Assembly: GCA_035497315.1 (NCBI GenBank) | Contig: DATJDU010000024.1 | Span: 1-28,276 of the forward strand | Direction of reading: 5' to 3' | DNA length: 28,276 nucleotides | Source of the DNA: Andeanibacterium sp035497315 | Lineage (GTDB): Bacteria; Pseudomonadota; Alphaproteobacteria; Sphingomonadales; Sphingomonadaceae | Shown here: one piece after another, positions 15,171-21,697 of the stretch | Layout: each line of letters starts with the position of its first letter | How positions within the stretch are numbered: position 1 is the first letter of the stretch | Notes under the pieces: model-generated | The model's database searches: none | What the model was told of the DNA's origin: nothing | The model's input: only the letters and a program-made list of their open reading frames with translations | Translations under genes and position numbers: made by a program

Positions 15171-15596
15171 TCAGCGGCCCTCGCCGCTGGGCTTGGCTGT
15201 CGGCTTGGGCGCCGCGCCACCGCCGGCCTGTTCCTTCGGCTTGAAGGAAATGCCGCACACACCAGCCGCAGCACGATAGATGTCGCTCGCATTCTTCTGG
15301 TCGAGCCCGTTCTGCGTCATCGCACGACCGGCCGCCACGCTGATTGTCCCCAGCGAGTTGCTGAACATGCATGAGAGCAGTTTGTTCTTCACCGGCTGTT
15401 CGACTTCCTTCGATGTGAAGGCTGCATTGAACAGGCGAAAAATAACGGCCGAGCGCTGAATGTCGGCCTGCTGCTCAAGCGTCGGCTGGGCAGGAGCCGC
15501 CTTAGCCGCGCCTTCCTTCTCTGCGGCCTGGGCTGCCGGAGCAACCGACGCAAGCAGAGCGGCGGTGGCGGTGATAAGAAGGAGCGGTTTTCTCAT
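15171..15596 (-). CDS. Small secreted protein of unknown function between efp and suhB
   Basis: A 141-residue protein with a Sec signal peptide (MRKPLLL start, hydrophobic to about 20, cleavage near AAQA-A). A low-complexity Ala/Lys/Pro stretch (25-38) leads to a helical core (about 40-118) with two cysteines, Cys76 and Cys114, that could form a disulfide, and then a Gly/Pro/Lys-rich tail. I do not recognise a family. Its ATG is two bases after the efp stop, so it is almost certainly co-transcribed with efp, an odd pairing for a periplasmic protein. The start is fixed by the signal peptide. Confidence 0.7.
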   Translation of the reverse strand: MRKPLLLITATAALLASVAPAAQAAEKEGAAKAAPAQPTLEQQADIQRSAVIFRLFNAAFTSKEVEQPVKNKLLSCMFSNSLGTISVAAGRAMTQNGLDQKNASDIYRAAAGVCGISFKPKEQAGGGAAPKPTAKPSGEGR

Positions 15597-15598
15597 GA

Positions 15599-16162
15599 TC
15601 AGTCGGCCTTTCTTACATATTCGCGCGCATAGACGTCTACTACGATGCGGGTGCCGCTTTCGATATGCGGCGGCACCATCACCCGAACGCCATTTTCAAG
15701 AATGGCGGGCTTATAGCTGGAACTGGCAGTCTGCCCCTTCACAACTGCGTCAGCCTCCACAATTAGCGCTTCAACCTGTTCTGGAAGCTGAACGGAAATC
15801 GGACGCTCGTCATACATTTCGAGCACCACATCCATCCCGTCGGTCAGGAATGCACGGGCATCGCCCAGCAGATCCGACGCGAGAGTGATCTGGTCGTAAT
15901 TGTCCTTGTCCATGAAGACGAGTTGGTCCCCATCCTCGTAAAGGAACTGGAAATCCTTGGTATCGAGGCGCACTCGCTCAACTGTGTCGGCGCTACGGAA
16001 GCGGACATTCGTCTTTCGGCCGTCGATGAGGTTCTTCATCTCGACCTGCATGAAGGCCCCGCCTTTGCCCGGCTGGGTATGCTGGATCTTTGCGACTCTC
16101 CAGATCCCGCCTTCATATTCAAGAATGTTGCCGGGGCGAATATCCACGCCACTGATTTTCAT
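15599..16162 (-). CDS. efp: Translation elongation factor P
   Basis: A 187-residue protein of exactly the expected three-domain length. The first domain has the KOW-like start MKISGVDIRPGNILEYEGGIW (split here at residues 1-21) and the tip loop PGKGGAF with Lys33, the site equivalent to the modified lysine/arginine that reaches the peptidyl-transferase centre. Two OB domains follow (about 65-125 and 130-187), with FMDKDNYDQI and the C-terminal VPPHIESGTRIVVDV signature. EF-P relieves ribosome stalling at polyproline. The frame continues 28 codons upstream, but the ATG at 16162 fits all EF-P proteins. A lysine tip suggests beta-lysylation by EpmA or no modification, rather than rhamnosylation of arginine; the modifying gene is not here. 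Confidence 0.97.
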   Translation of the reverse strand: MKISGVDIRPGNILEYEGGIWRVAKIQHTQPGKGGAFMQVEMKNLIDGRKTNVRFRSADTVERVRLDTKDFQFLYEDGDQLVFMDKDNYDQITLASDLLGDARAFLTDGMDVVLEMYDERPISVQLPEQVEALIVEADAVVKGQTASSSYKPAILENGVRVMVPPHIESGTRIVVDVYAREYVRKAD

Positions 16163-16326
16163 GGGGTTCAGCTTTCCAATTGCAAAGAGCGTTGCGCATA
16201 TAAGCGTGCGAGCGCGCGCACTAGCGCGTGGCGTGGCCTTCGGCAAGAACCCCCGACCAGGGATCGTTCTTGGACACTGGCGTGGCAGCGCAGCGCATGC
16301 TAGCCGCCGTTTCGGAAAGAGGAGCC

Positions 16327-16707
16327 ATGAAGCAGGCGCTCAACATACTTGCCCTGGCCGGTCTGGCCGCGATTGCCAACGCAAGCGTTTCCGCACGAGC
16401 GGATAACGATGGACGCCTGTCGACGCTGGAACGCGGCACCTATGCTTGCGAAATGCCCGGCGATGCGGCCACCAGTCGCGGCGTGCCGGCGCCCGAAGAA
16501 GGCTTCGTTATCACAAATGGTTCCGCCTATACTGCTGACGGCAAGAGCGGGACCTATCTGCGCGTGGGCGATCTGGTGACGATGACCAGCGGCCCGCGCA
16601 AGGGCAACCGTTATGAAGTGAAGAGCGGGCGCTACCTGCGCAAGCTGGATCAGGCGGGCGAACCCACCGGACTGCGCTGTGTCAGGATCGGCGCGACACC
16701 GAAGTAA
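16327..16707 (+). CDS. Small secreted protein of unknown function, divergent from efp
   Basis: A 126-residue protein with a Sec signal peptide (about 1-25, cleavage near SARA-D). The start at 16327 is chosen over an in-frame Met 33 codons earlier because AGAGGAG stands just before it and the signal peptide begins there. The mature part has Cys41 (GTYACEMPGDA) and Cys118 (GLRCVRIG) near its ends, probably a disulfide closing a compact beta domain (strands near FVITNGSAY, TYLRVGDLVTM, NRYEVKSGRYLRKL). No family is recognised. It is divergently transcribed from efp across a 164-bp spacer, and its 3' end overlaps the convergent thiE by 26 bp. Confidence 0.72.
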   Translation: MKQALNILALAGLAAIANASVSARADNDGRLSTLERGTYACEMPGDAATSRGVPAPEEGFVITNGSAYTADGKSGTYLRVGDLVTMTSGPRKGNRYEVKSGRYLRKLDQAGEPTGLRCVRIGATPK

Positions 16708-17323
16708 GCTTCGCGGTGAAGGCCCGCACAGCCTCGGCTTCATCACCGTTCCAGACCGCCCCGGAAACGGCGAGGAAATCCGCGCCTTCCTCGATCAAGA
16801 CGTCGCAGTTTCCTGGCGTGATCCCGCCAATTGCCACGCAAGGCAACTCAAACAGGTTCGACCACCAAGTCAGGATTTCAGGCTCGGCGCGATGTTCGGT
16901 CTCTTTCGTTCCGCTCGGAAAAAAAGCTCCAAAGGCCACATAATCGGCCCCGGCCTCACCTGCTTCCATCGCGAAGTGGCGGCTGGCGTTACAGGTCACG
17001 CCGATCTGCGCATCCCGCCCCAGCCTCTCCCGCGCTTCCTTTACCGAACCGTCGGACTGGCCGAGATGAATCCCATCGGCCTTGAGCCGCTTGGCTAGCG
17101 AAATGCTGTCATTCACGATGAAGGCCACGTCGCGCTCCGCACAGATTCGCTGCAGTGGTTCGGCAAGACGCGCCGCTTCATGATCATCCAGACCTTTTAC
17201 CCGGAACTGGAAGGCAGCAACCGGCCCGGCATCAAGCGCCCTTGCCAGTCGCGCGGGGAAGTCTCCGCCGACATCGAGCGGCGAGATCAGGTAAAGCTGG
17301 CAAGCGGGTGTTTCGACTGTCAT
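16682..17323 (-). CDS. thiE: Thiamine phosphate synthase (ThiE-like)
   Basis: A 213-residue TIM-barrel protein. Family motifs: QFRVK at 39-43, ND at 71-72, HLGQSDG at 86-92, IGVTC at 107-111, FGAFFPSGTKE at 131-141 (where family members usually read GPIFPTxTK), GGITP at 166-170 and VSGAVW near the end. ThiE joins HMP-pyrophosphate and thiazole phosphate to give thiamine phosphate. Residue 73 is Ser where NDR is usual, so this is a divergent member; a related TenI-type role is possible. The ATG at 17323 is preferred; a GTG 16 codons upstream extends without resemblance. It stands alone; no TPP riboswitch fits upstream. Confidence 0.87.
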   Translation of the reverse strand: MTVETPACQLYLISPLDVGGDFPARLARALDAGPVAAFQFRVKGLDDHEAARLAEPLQRICAERDVAFIVNDSISLAKRLKADGIHLGQSDGSVKEARERLGRDAQIGVTCNASRHFAMEAGEAGADYVAFGAFFPSGTKETEHRAEPEILTWWSNLFELPCVAIGGITPGNCDVLIEEGADFLAVSGAVWNGDEAEAVRAFTAKLTSVSRRS

Positions 17324-17389
17324 GCCAGCGCCTGTAGATTTTCCGGAGGGACTAGCCAAGCGTTCCGGCACGGTTCATCTACTGGCGGC

Positions 17390-17809
17390 ATGAAGCACGC
17401 CATGATGCACGCACTCAAGCCCGCCGTCCTCTTGCTCGCCCCGCTGGCCCTTGGCGCCTGCACTCACGTGCAAGGCACTCCGATCATGGATGCCCAACAG
17501 GTCCAGCCCTCGGGAACGGTTCCGCTCGGCCAGCCAGTGCGGGTCGGCAGCATGGTTGCCACACCGCTTGAAGTGGCGGAAGATAGCCGCTGCCCGATGA
17601 ATGCGCGCTGCGTATGGGCTGGCCGGGTGATTCTCGTCACCCGGATCGACGGTGCAGGCTGGAGCGAGACGGTACCGCTAACGCTGGGTGAGCCCCATGG
17701 CACGCCAAAGGGCGTAACCATATCCCTCACCTCCGTCAGCCCCGAACGGGTCACCGGCAAGGAGCCGGTGCCCGGGGAATATCGCTTCGGCTTCGAAGGC
17801 GGGAACTAG
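17390..17809 (+). CDS. Lipoprotein with the DSRCP..ARCVWAG motif
   Basis: A 139-residue putative lipoprotein. Signal sequence at 1-23 with lipobox LGAC, lipidated Cys24 (alternative Met starts at codons 5 and 6 keep the signal). Mature domain of about 115 residues, beta-rich. Its striking feature is EDSRCPMNARCVWAGR (64-79) with Cys68 and Cys74 six apart. I recall this 'RCP...CVWAG' motif from small secreted proteins in several phyla, but know no function; a disulfide loop or metal site is plausible. The 66-bp spacer from thiE is divergent, so both promoters must lie there. The gene converges on the membrane protein gene at 17840. Confidence 0.75.
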   Translation: MKHAMMHALKPAVLLLAPLALGACTHVQGTPIMDAQQVQPSGTVPLGQPVRVGSMVATPLEVAEDSRCPMNARCVWAGRVILVTRIDGAGWSETVPLTLGEPHGTPKGVTISLTSVSPERVTGKEPVPGEYRFGFEGGN

Positions 17810-17839
17810 GGGCAGGCCCTATTGCGCCCCGCCGGAGGA

Positions 17840-18367
17840 TCAGGAAAACACCTCGTCCATCTCGCCTGCATCGGCGGAGTGGGTGACGAGGCCATGCAGC
17901 AAGGCATGAACCACGAAAATCAGAACACCCACGTGCATCACCATGTGAACCAGCAGCGCGAAGTTGCTCGAGTCAAGCTGCGGCACCTCCAGAAAGGCCA
18001 GGAAATTCACGCCGAGCGAAATCACCTCGAACGCGACCACGCCATAAGCCGACGCCTTGGAAGCACGCCAGACCGCCCAGATCAGAAGCGCGGCGGAGGC
18101 TACGATGTCGATCAATACGGAAGCCAGCGCTTCGGGCACGAACATCACACCCACAACCATCCAGAGCGCCTGGCCCGAGAGAATGGCCAATCCATAGCGA
18201 TAGGATTCCGACAGTACGGGCCGGAACCGACGAAGCCCGAAATATGCCACCAAAGAAAGCAGCACCGGCAACCACAGGTTCAATCCAAACACCCGTGAAA
18301 CACCATATGCGCCGACGCCAACCAGCCCGCCGGCCCTATATGGCGGCGGTTCGTCCAGATATGACAT
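17840..18367 (-). CDS. Integral membrane protein of unknown function
   Basis: A 175-residue protein with about five hydrophobic spans (around 27-44, 58-76, 80-98, 105-125, 138-158), a short acidic N-terminus (MSYLDEPPPYR) and an acidic tail (ADAGEMDEVFS). The last spans carry several His residues (ALLVHMVMHVGV, VVHALLHGLVTH), which might bind a metal or haem. No family is recognised. The ATG at 18367 is preferred over the 21-codon longer frame because GGGGGAG precedes it and the longer N-terminus is low complexity. Convergent with the lipoprotein gene and 54 bp downstream of the aldolase palindrome. Confidence 0.7.
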   Translation of the reverse strand: MSYLDEPPPYRAGGLVGVGAYGVSRVFGLNLWLPVLLSLVAYFGLRRFRPVLSESYRYGLAILSGQALWMVVGVMFVPEALASVLIDIVASAALLIWAVWRASKASAYGVVAFEVISLGVNFLAFLEVPQLDSSNFALLVHMVMHVGVLIFVVHALLHGLVTHSADAGEMDEVFS

Positions 18368-18421
18368 ATGCCCCACTCCCCCAAACTTCGTTGAGGGAGC
18401 GGGAATATTTGGCCTGAAAGC

Positions 18422-18445
18422 AGGTGGCAATCGCGATTGCCACCT
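18422..18445 (-). terminator. Perfect 24-bp palindrome after the aldolase gene (likely terminator)
   Basis: AGGTGGCAATCG is followed directly by its exact reverse complement. It begins 9 bp past the aldolase stop on the minus strand and is followed there by GCTTTC, a weak T-tract. It most likely ends the tkt-gap-pgk-aldolase transcript. Because the palindrome is perfect it could also be a protein-binding site. Confidence 0.6.
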
Positions 18446-18454
18446 AATCGGATG

Positions 18455-19342
18455 TCAGGTGATCGAAGCGCGGTAGATTTCGTCGATCGCGCTGGCGAGC
18501 GAAGCGTCGAATTCCGCATCGCTCATGCCCGCGCGCAGATCTTCCAGCAGCGCGCGGCTGAAGCTGGCGATCATGCCTGGGTTCTTCGCCAACTCCGCGC
18601 AGGCATCGGGGCGGCTGTAACCGCCCGAAAGCGCCACCACCCGCGCCACCGCCGGATGATCGATCAGCGCCTTGTAATGGTTTGCCACTTCGGGAATCGA
18701 AAGCTTGAGCATCACCATCTGGCCATCAGGCATGGCGTTGAGCTGCTTGAGGATTTCCTCGCGCAGCAGCGTTTCACCCTCGGCGCGGCCAGCACTCTTG
18801 ATGTTATATTCCGGCTCCAGGATCGGGATCAGCCCGGCCTTGCATATCTGCGCGCCCACTTCGAATTGCTGGGCGACATTGGCGGCAATGCCCGCCGGGT
18901 TCGCCGCATTGATCACGCTGCGCATCTTGGTGCCGACTACGCCCAGCGCCTTGGCGCGGGCGAGCAATTCGTCGAGATCGGGCATCGGCTTCATCATCTG
19001 AACGCCGTCCACCTCATCCTCCAGCCCCTTGTCGACCTTGAGGAAGGGCACCACGTTCCGCTCGCGCAGCAGGGTGGGAACCGGCTTGCCTTCGGCCAGG
19101 CCATCCATGGTCCGCTCGAACAGGATCGCACCCAGCACCTTTTCGCCGGTGAAGGAAGGCGAGGTGATGATCCGCACGCGCATCTGGTGGATGAGGCCGA
19201 ACATCTCCTCGTCAGTCGACCAAGCGCCTTCCTCAATACCGTAGCCCTTCAGGGCCTTGGGGGTCGATCCGCCGCTCTGGTCAAGCGCGGCGATGAAGCC
19301 CTTGCCTGTGCGAATCCGTTCCAGCATCCCAGCTTCGATCAT
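18455..19342 (-). CDS. fda: Class I fructose-bisphosphate aldolase
   Basis: A 295-residue TIM-barrel aldolase of the bacterial class I (Schiff-base) type; it splits fructose-1,6-bisphosphate into two triose phosphates in the cytoplasm. Motifs: GFIAALDQSGGSTPKAL (15-31), FERTMDG, FLKVDKGLEDE (100-110), the carboxylate segment PILEPEY (173-179) and MVMLKLSIPE (209-218), with Lys213 as the probable Schiff-base lysine. It needs no zinc, unlike class II enzymes. Last gene of the tkt-gap-pgk-aldolase series, 28 bp after pgk and followed by a perfect palindrome. Confidence 0.93.
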   Translation of the reverse strand: MIEAGMLERIRTGKGFIAALDQSGGSTPKALKGYGIEEGAWSTDEEMFGLIHQMRVRIITSPSFTGEKVLGAILFERTMDGLAEGKPVPTLLRERNVVPFLKVDKGLEDEVDGVQMMKPMPDLDELLARAKALGVVGTKMRSVINAANPAGIAANVAQQFEVGAQICKAGLIPILEPEYNIKSAGRAEGETLLREEILKQLNAMPDGQMVMLKLSIPEVANHYKALIDHPAVARVVALSGGYSRPDACAELAKNPGMIASFSRALLEDLRAGMSDAEFDASLASAIDEIYRASIT

Positions 19343-19370
19343 CGTCCCCTCCTAGGTCCGTGTTGGTAAC

Positions 19371-20570
19371 TTAGCGTTCCAGCGCCGCAACTCCGGGCAA
19401 TTCGCGCCCTTCCATCCATTCGAGGAAAGCGCCGCCTGCGGTTGAAATATAAGTAAAATCCTTGGCCGCGCCCGCATGGTTGAGTGCAGCCACAGTGTCG
19501 CCCCCGCCTACGACCGAAACGAGCGAACCTTCCTTGGAAAGCGCCGCTGCAATTTTCGCCAGCGCCACGGTTGCCGCATCGAAAGGCGGCGTTTCGAAGG
19601 CCCCCAACGGGCCGTTCCACACCAGCGTGCGGCAGGTCTTGAGCACATCGCCCAGTGCCTCCACCGCCTGCGGCCCGACGTCGAGGATCATCTCGTCATC
19701 CGCGACTTCGTGGACATTGCAGATGCGCATGCTGGGCGGATTGGCCGCAAATTCCTTCGCCACCACCACATCGTAGGGCAGGTGAACCGTGCAACCGGCG
19801 ATATCGGCCGCATCCATGATTTCCTCGGCCGTCGCGGCCAGATCGTGTTCGCACAGCGACTTGCCCACATCCACGCCGCGCGCGGCAAGGAAAGTGTTGG
19901 CCATGCCGCCACCGATGATCAGGTGATCGACCTTGCCAACCAGATGCTTGAGAACGGCCAGCTTGCTCGAAACCTTAGCCCCGCCGACCACGGCCGCCAC
20001 CGGTTTTTCCGGATTGCCGAGCGCCTTTTCAAGCGCTTCAAGCTCCGCCTGCATCGAGCGGCCAGCGTAAGACGGCAGCAGGTGAGCAAGGCCCTCGGTC
20101 GTGGCATGAGCGCGATGCGCGGCGGAGAATGCGTCGTTCACGAAGAGGTCCGCATTGGCCGCGATCGCCTTGGCGAATTCGGGATCGTTCGCCTCTTCGC
20201 CCGGCCAGAAGCGGGTGTTTTCGAGGATCGCGATGTCGCCATTGCGCAGGATGCCTATAGTCTGTTCCACCACCGGTCCGGCGACTTCGGGCACGAACAT
20301 CACTTCCTTGCCCAGAACGTCCTGCACTGCGTCGATCACCATGGAAAGCGACTGAGTGGAACTACGCTGCCCCTTGGGGCGGCCGAAATGCGCCAGAAGC
20401 AGGACCTTGGCGCCCTTGCGCGACAATTCGAGGATGGTCGGCGCGCTGGCGCGGACGCGGGTATCGTCCGTCACCCGGCCGCCATCCATGGGCAGGTTGA
20501 GATCGACGCGAACCAGCGCGACCTTTCCGGTCACATCACCTGCATCGTCGAGCGTCTTGAAACCGGCCAT
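19371..20570 (-). CDS. pgk: Phosphoglycerate kinase
   Basis: A 399-residue two-lobed kinase of normal length making ATP from 1,3-bisphosphoglycerate. Motifs: ALVRVDLNLPMD (18-29), LLLAHFGRPKG (57-67), LENTRFWPGEE, VNDAFSAAHRAHA, AVVGGAKVSSKL, HLIIGGGMANTFL, LVWNGPLGAFE and the C-terminal VVGGGDTVAAL. The frame opens at 20642, but the ATG at 20570 is taken because the known PGK N-terminus starts there with GAGGTG upstream; the extra codons only translate the hairpin spacer. It lies between gap and aldolase genes on one strand. Two alternative hairpins (20597-20649) precede its ribosome site and may tune its expression relative to gap. Confidence 0.96.
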   Translation of the reverse strand: MAGFKTLDDAGDVTGKVALVRVDLNLPMDGGRVTDDTRVRASAPTILELSRKGAKVLLLAHFGRPKGQRSSTQSLSMVIDAVQDVLGKEVMFVPEVAGPVVEQTIGILRNGDIAILENTRFWPGEEANDPEFAKAIAANADLFVNDAFSAAHRAHATTEGLAHLLPSYAGRSMQAELEALEKALGNPEKPVAAVVGGAKVSSKLAVLKHLVGKVDHLIIGGGMANTFLAARGVDVGKSLCEHDLAATAEEIMDAADIAGCTVHLPYDVVVAKEFAANPPSMRICNVHEVADDEMILDVGPQAVEALGDVLKTCRTLVWNGPLGAFETPPFDAATVALAKIAAALSKEGSLVSVVGGGDTVAALNHAGAAKDFTYISTAGGAFLEWMEGRELPGVAALER

Positions 20571-20596
20571 CTCACCCACCTCGCCATTCGGTTCGA

Positions 20597-20649
20597 GCGC
20601 AGTCGAGAACGATACCGTTCGTGCCTCGACTGCGCGCGGCACGAACGGT
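20597..20649 (-). promoter_or_regulatory. Two overlapping, mutually exclusive hairpins in the gap-pgk spacer
   Basis: Stem A pairs 20597-20607 (GCGCAGTCGAG) with 20625-20635, 11 perfect bp. Stem B pairs 20614-20625 (ACCGTTCGTGCC) with 20638-20649, 12 perfect bp. The right arm of A overlaps the loop and the inner edge of B, so only one can form. On the transcript B comes first, 11 bases after the gap stop; A ends 26 bases before the pgk ATG. The layout suits differential mRNA processing or an attenuator-like switch, but a dispersed palindromic repeat is an equally simple explanation. Confidence 0.6.
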
Positions 20650-20660
20650 TCAACCAGGGA

Positions 20661-21668
20661 TCAGAGGAAGCGCGCCATCGCACCGGCAGTGTCGAGCATC
20701 CGGTTAGAGAAGCCCCATTCATTGTCGTACCAGGAAAGCACGCGCACCAGCTTGCCTTCGATCACGGCCGTCTCCAGGCTGTCGATCGTCGAACTGGCCG
20801 GGCAGTGGTTGTAATCGATCGAGACCAGCGGCTCTTCCGAATAGGCGAGAACTCCCTTGAGCGGGCCTTCCGCGGCAGCCTTGAGCAACGCGTTGACCTC
20901 TTCGGCAGACGTGTCGCGGCCCGGCTGGAAAGTCAGGTCCACCACCGAGACATTCGGGGTAGGCACGCGGACAGATGAACCGTCCAGCTTGCCCTTCAGT
21001 TCAGGCAGAACCTCGCCCACGGCGCGGGCGGCGCCCGTGGTGGTGGGGATCATGCTCATCGCGGCGGCGCGGGCACGGCGCGGGTCTGAGTGGATCTGGT
21101 CGAGGATCTTCTGATCGTTGGTGTAAGCATGGATCGTGGTCATCAGACCGCGTTCGATGCCGATGGCGTCGTTCAGCACCTTTGCCAGCGGGGCGAGGCA
21201 ATTGGTGGTGCAGGAAGCGTTGGAAACGATCGTATGATCGGCCGTCAGCTTCTCGTGATTCACGCCATAGACGACCGTGAGATCGACATTCTTGCCCGGG
21301 GCAGAGATCAGCACGCGCTTGGCGCCAGCGGTCAGGTGCTTCTGACAGCTGTCACGATCGGTGAAGAAACCGGTGCATTCCATCGCGATGTCGACGCCGT
21401 TGGCGGCATGCGGCAGATTTGCCGGATCGCGCTCGGCCGTCACATGAATGCGCTTGCCATTGATGATCAGATCATTGCCGTCCACTTCGACAGTGCCGGA
21501 AAAGGCGCCGTGCACGCTGTCATGCTTGAACAGCCGGGCATTGGCTTTCGCATCGCCCAGATCGTTGATCGAGACCAGTTCCAGATCGTGATCGGTCCGC
21601 TCGAAGATCGCGCGGGCTACGTTGCGTCCGATACGTCCGAACCCGTTGATTGCAACCTTGATCGCCAT
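20661..21668 (-). CDS. gap: Glyceraldehyde-3-phosphate dehydrogenase (type I)
   Basis: A 335-residue tetrameric dehydrogenase of standard length that oxidises glyceraldehyde-3-phosphate to 1,3-bisphosphoglycerate. NAD-binding N-terminus INGFGRIGRNVARA (7-20), SINDLGDA with Asp36 at the site favouring NAD, active-site signature SNASCTTNCLAP with nucleophile Cys153, and the following GLMTTIHAYTNDQ with the catalytic His. The C-terminus has WYDNEWGFSNRM. It lies between tkt (29-bp gap) and pgk (90-bp spacer with two hairpins) on the minus strand. The product feeds directly into the neighbouring kinase. Confidence 0.97.
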   Translation of the reverse strand: MAIKVAINGFGRIGRNVARAIFERTDHDLELVSINDLGDAKANARLFKHDSVHGAFSGTVEVDGNDLIINGKRIHVTAERDPANLPHAANGVDIAMECTGFFTDRDSCQKHLTAGAKRVLISAPGKNVDLTVVYGVNHEKLTADHTIVSNASCTTNCLAPLAKVLNDAIGIERGLMTTIHAYTNDQKILDQIHSDPRRARAAAMSMIPTTTGAARAVGEVLPELKGKLDGSSVRVPTPNVSVVDLTFQPGRDTSAEEVNALLKAAAEGPLKGVLAYSEEPLVSIDYNHCPASSTIDSLETAVIEGKLVRVLSWYDNEWGFSNRMLDTAGAMARFL

Positions 21669-21697
21669 GGTGTGCTCCTTTGCGATGCCAGCTTGGA

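Noticed and set aside
17324..17389. TPP riboswitch upstream of thiE
   Set aside because: Only 66 bp separate the divergent starts and no CTGAGA/thi-box motif is present.
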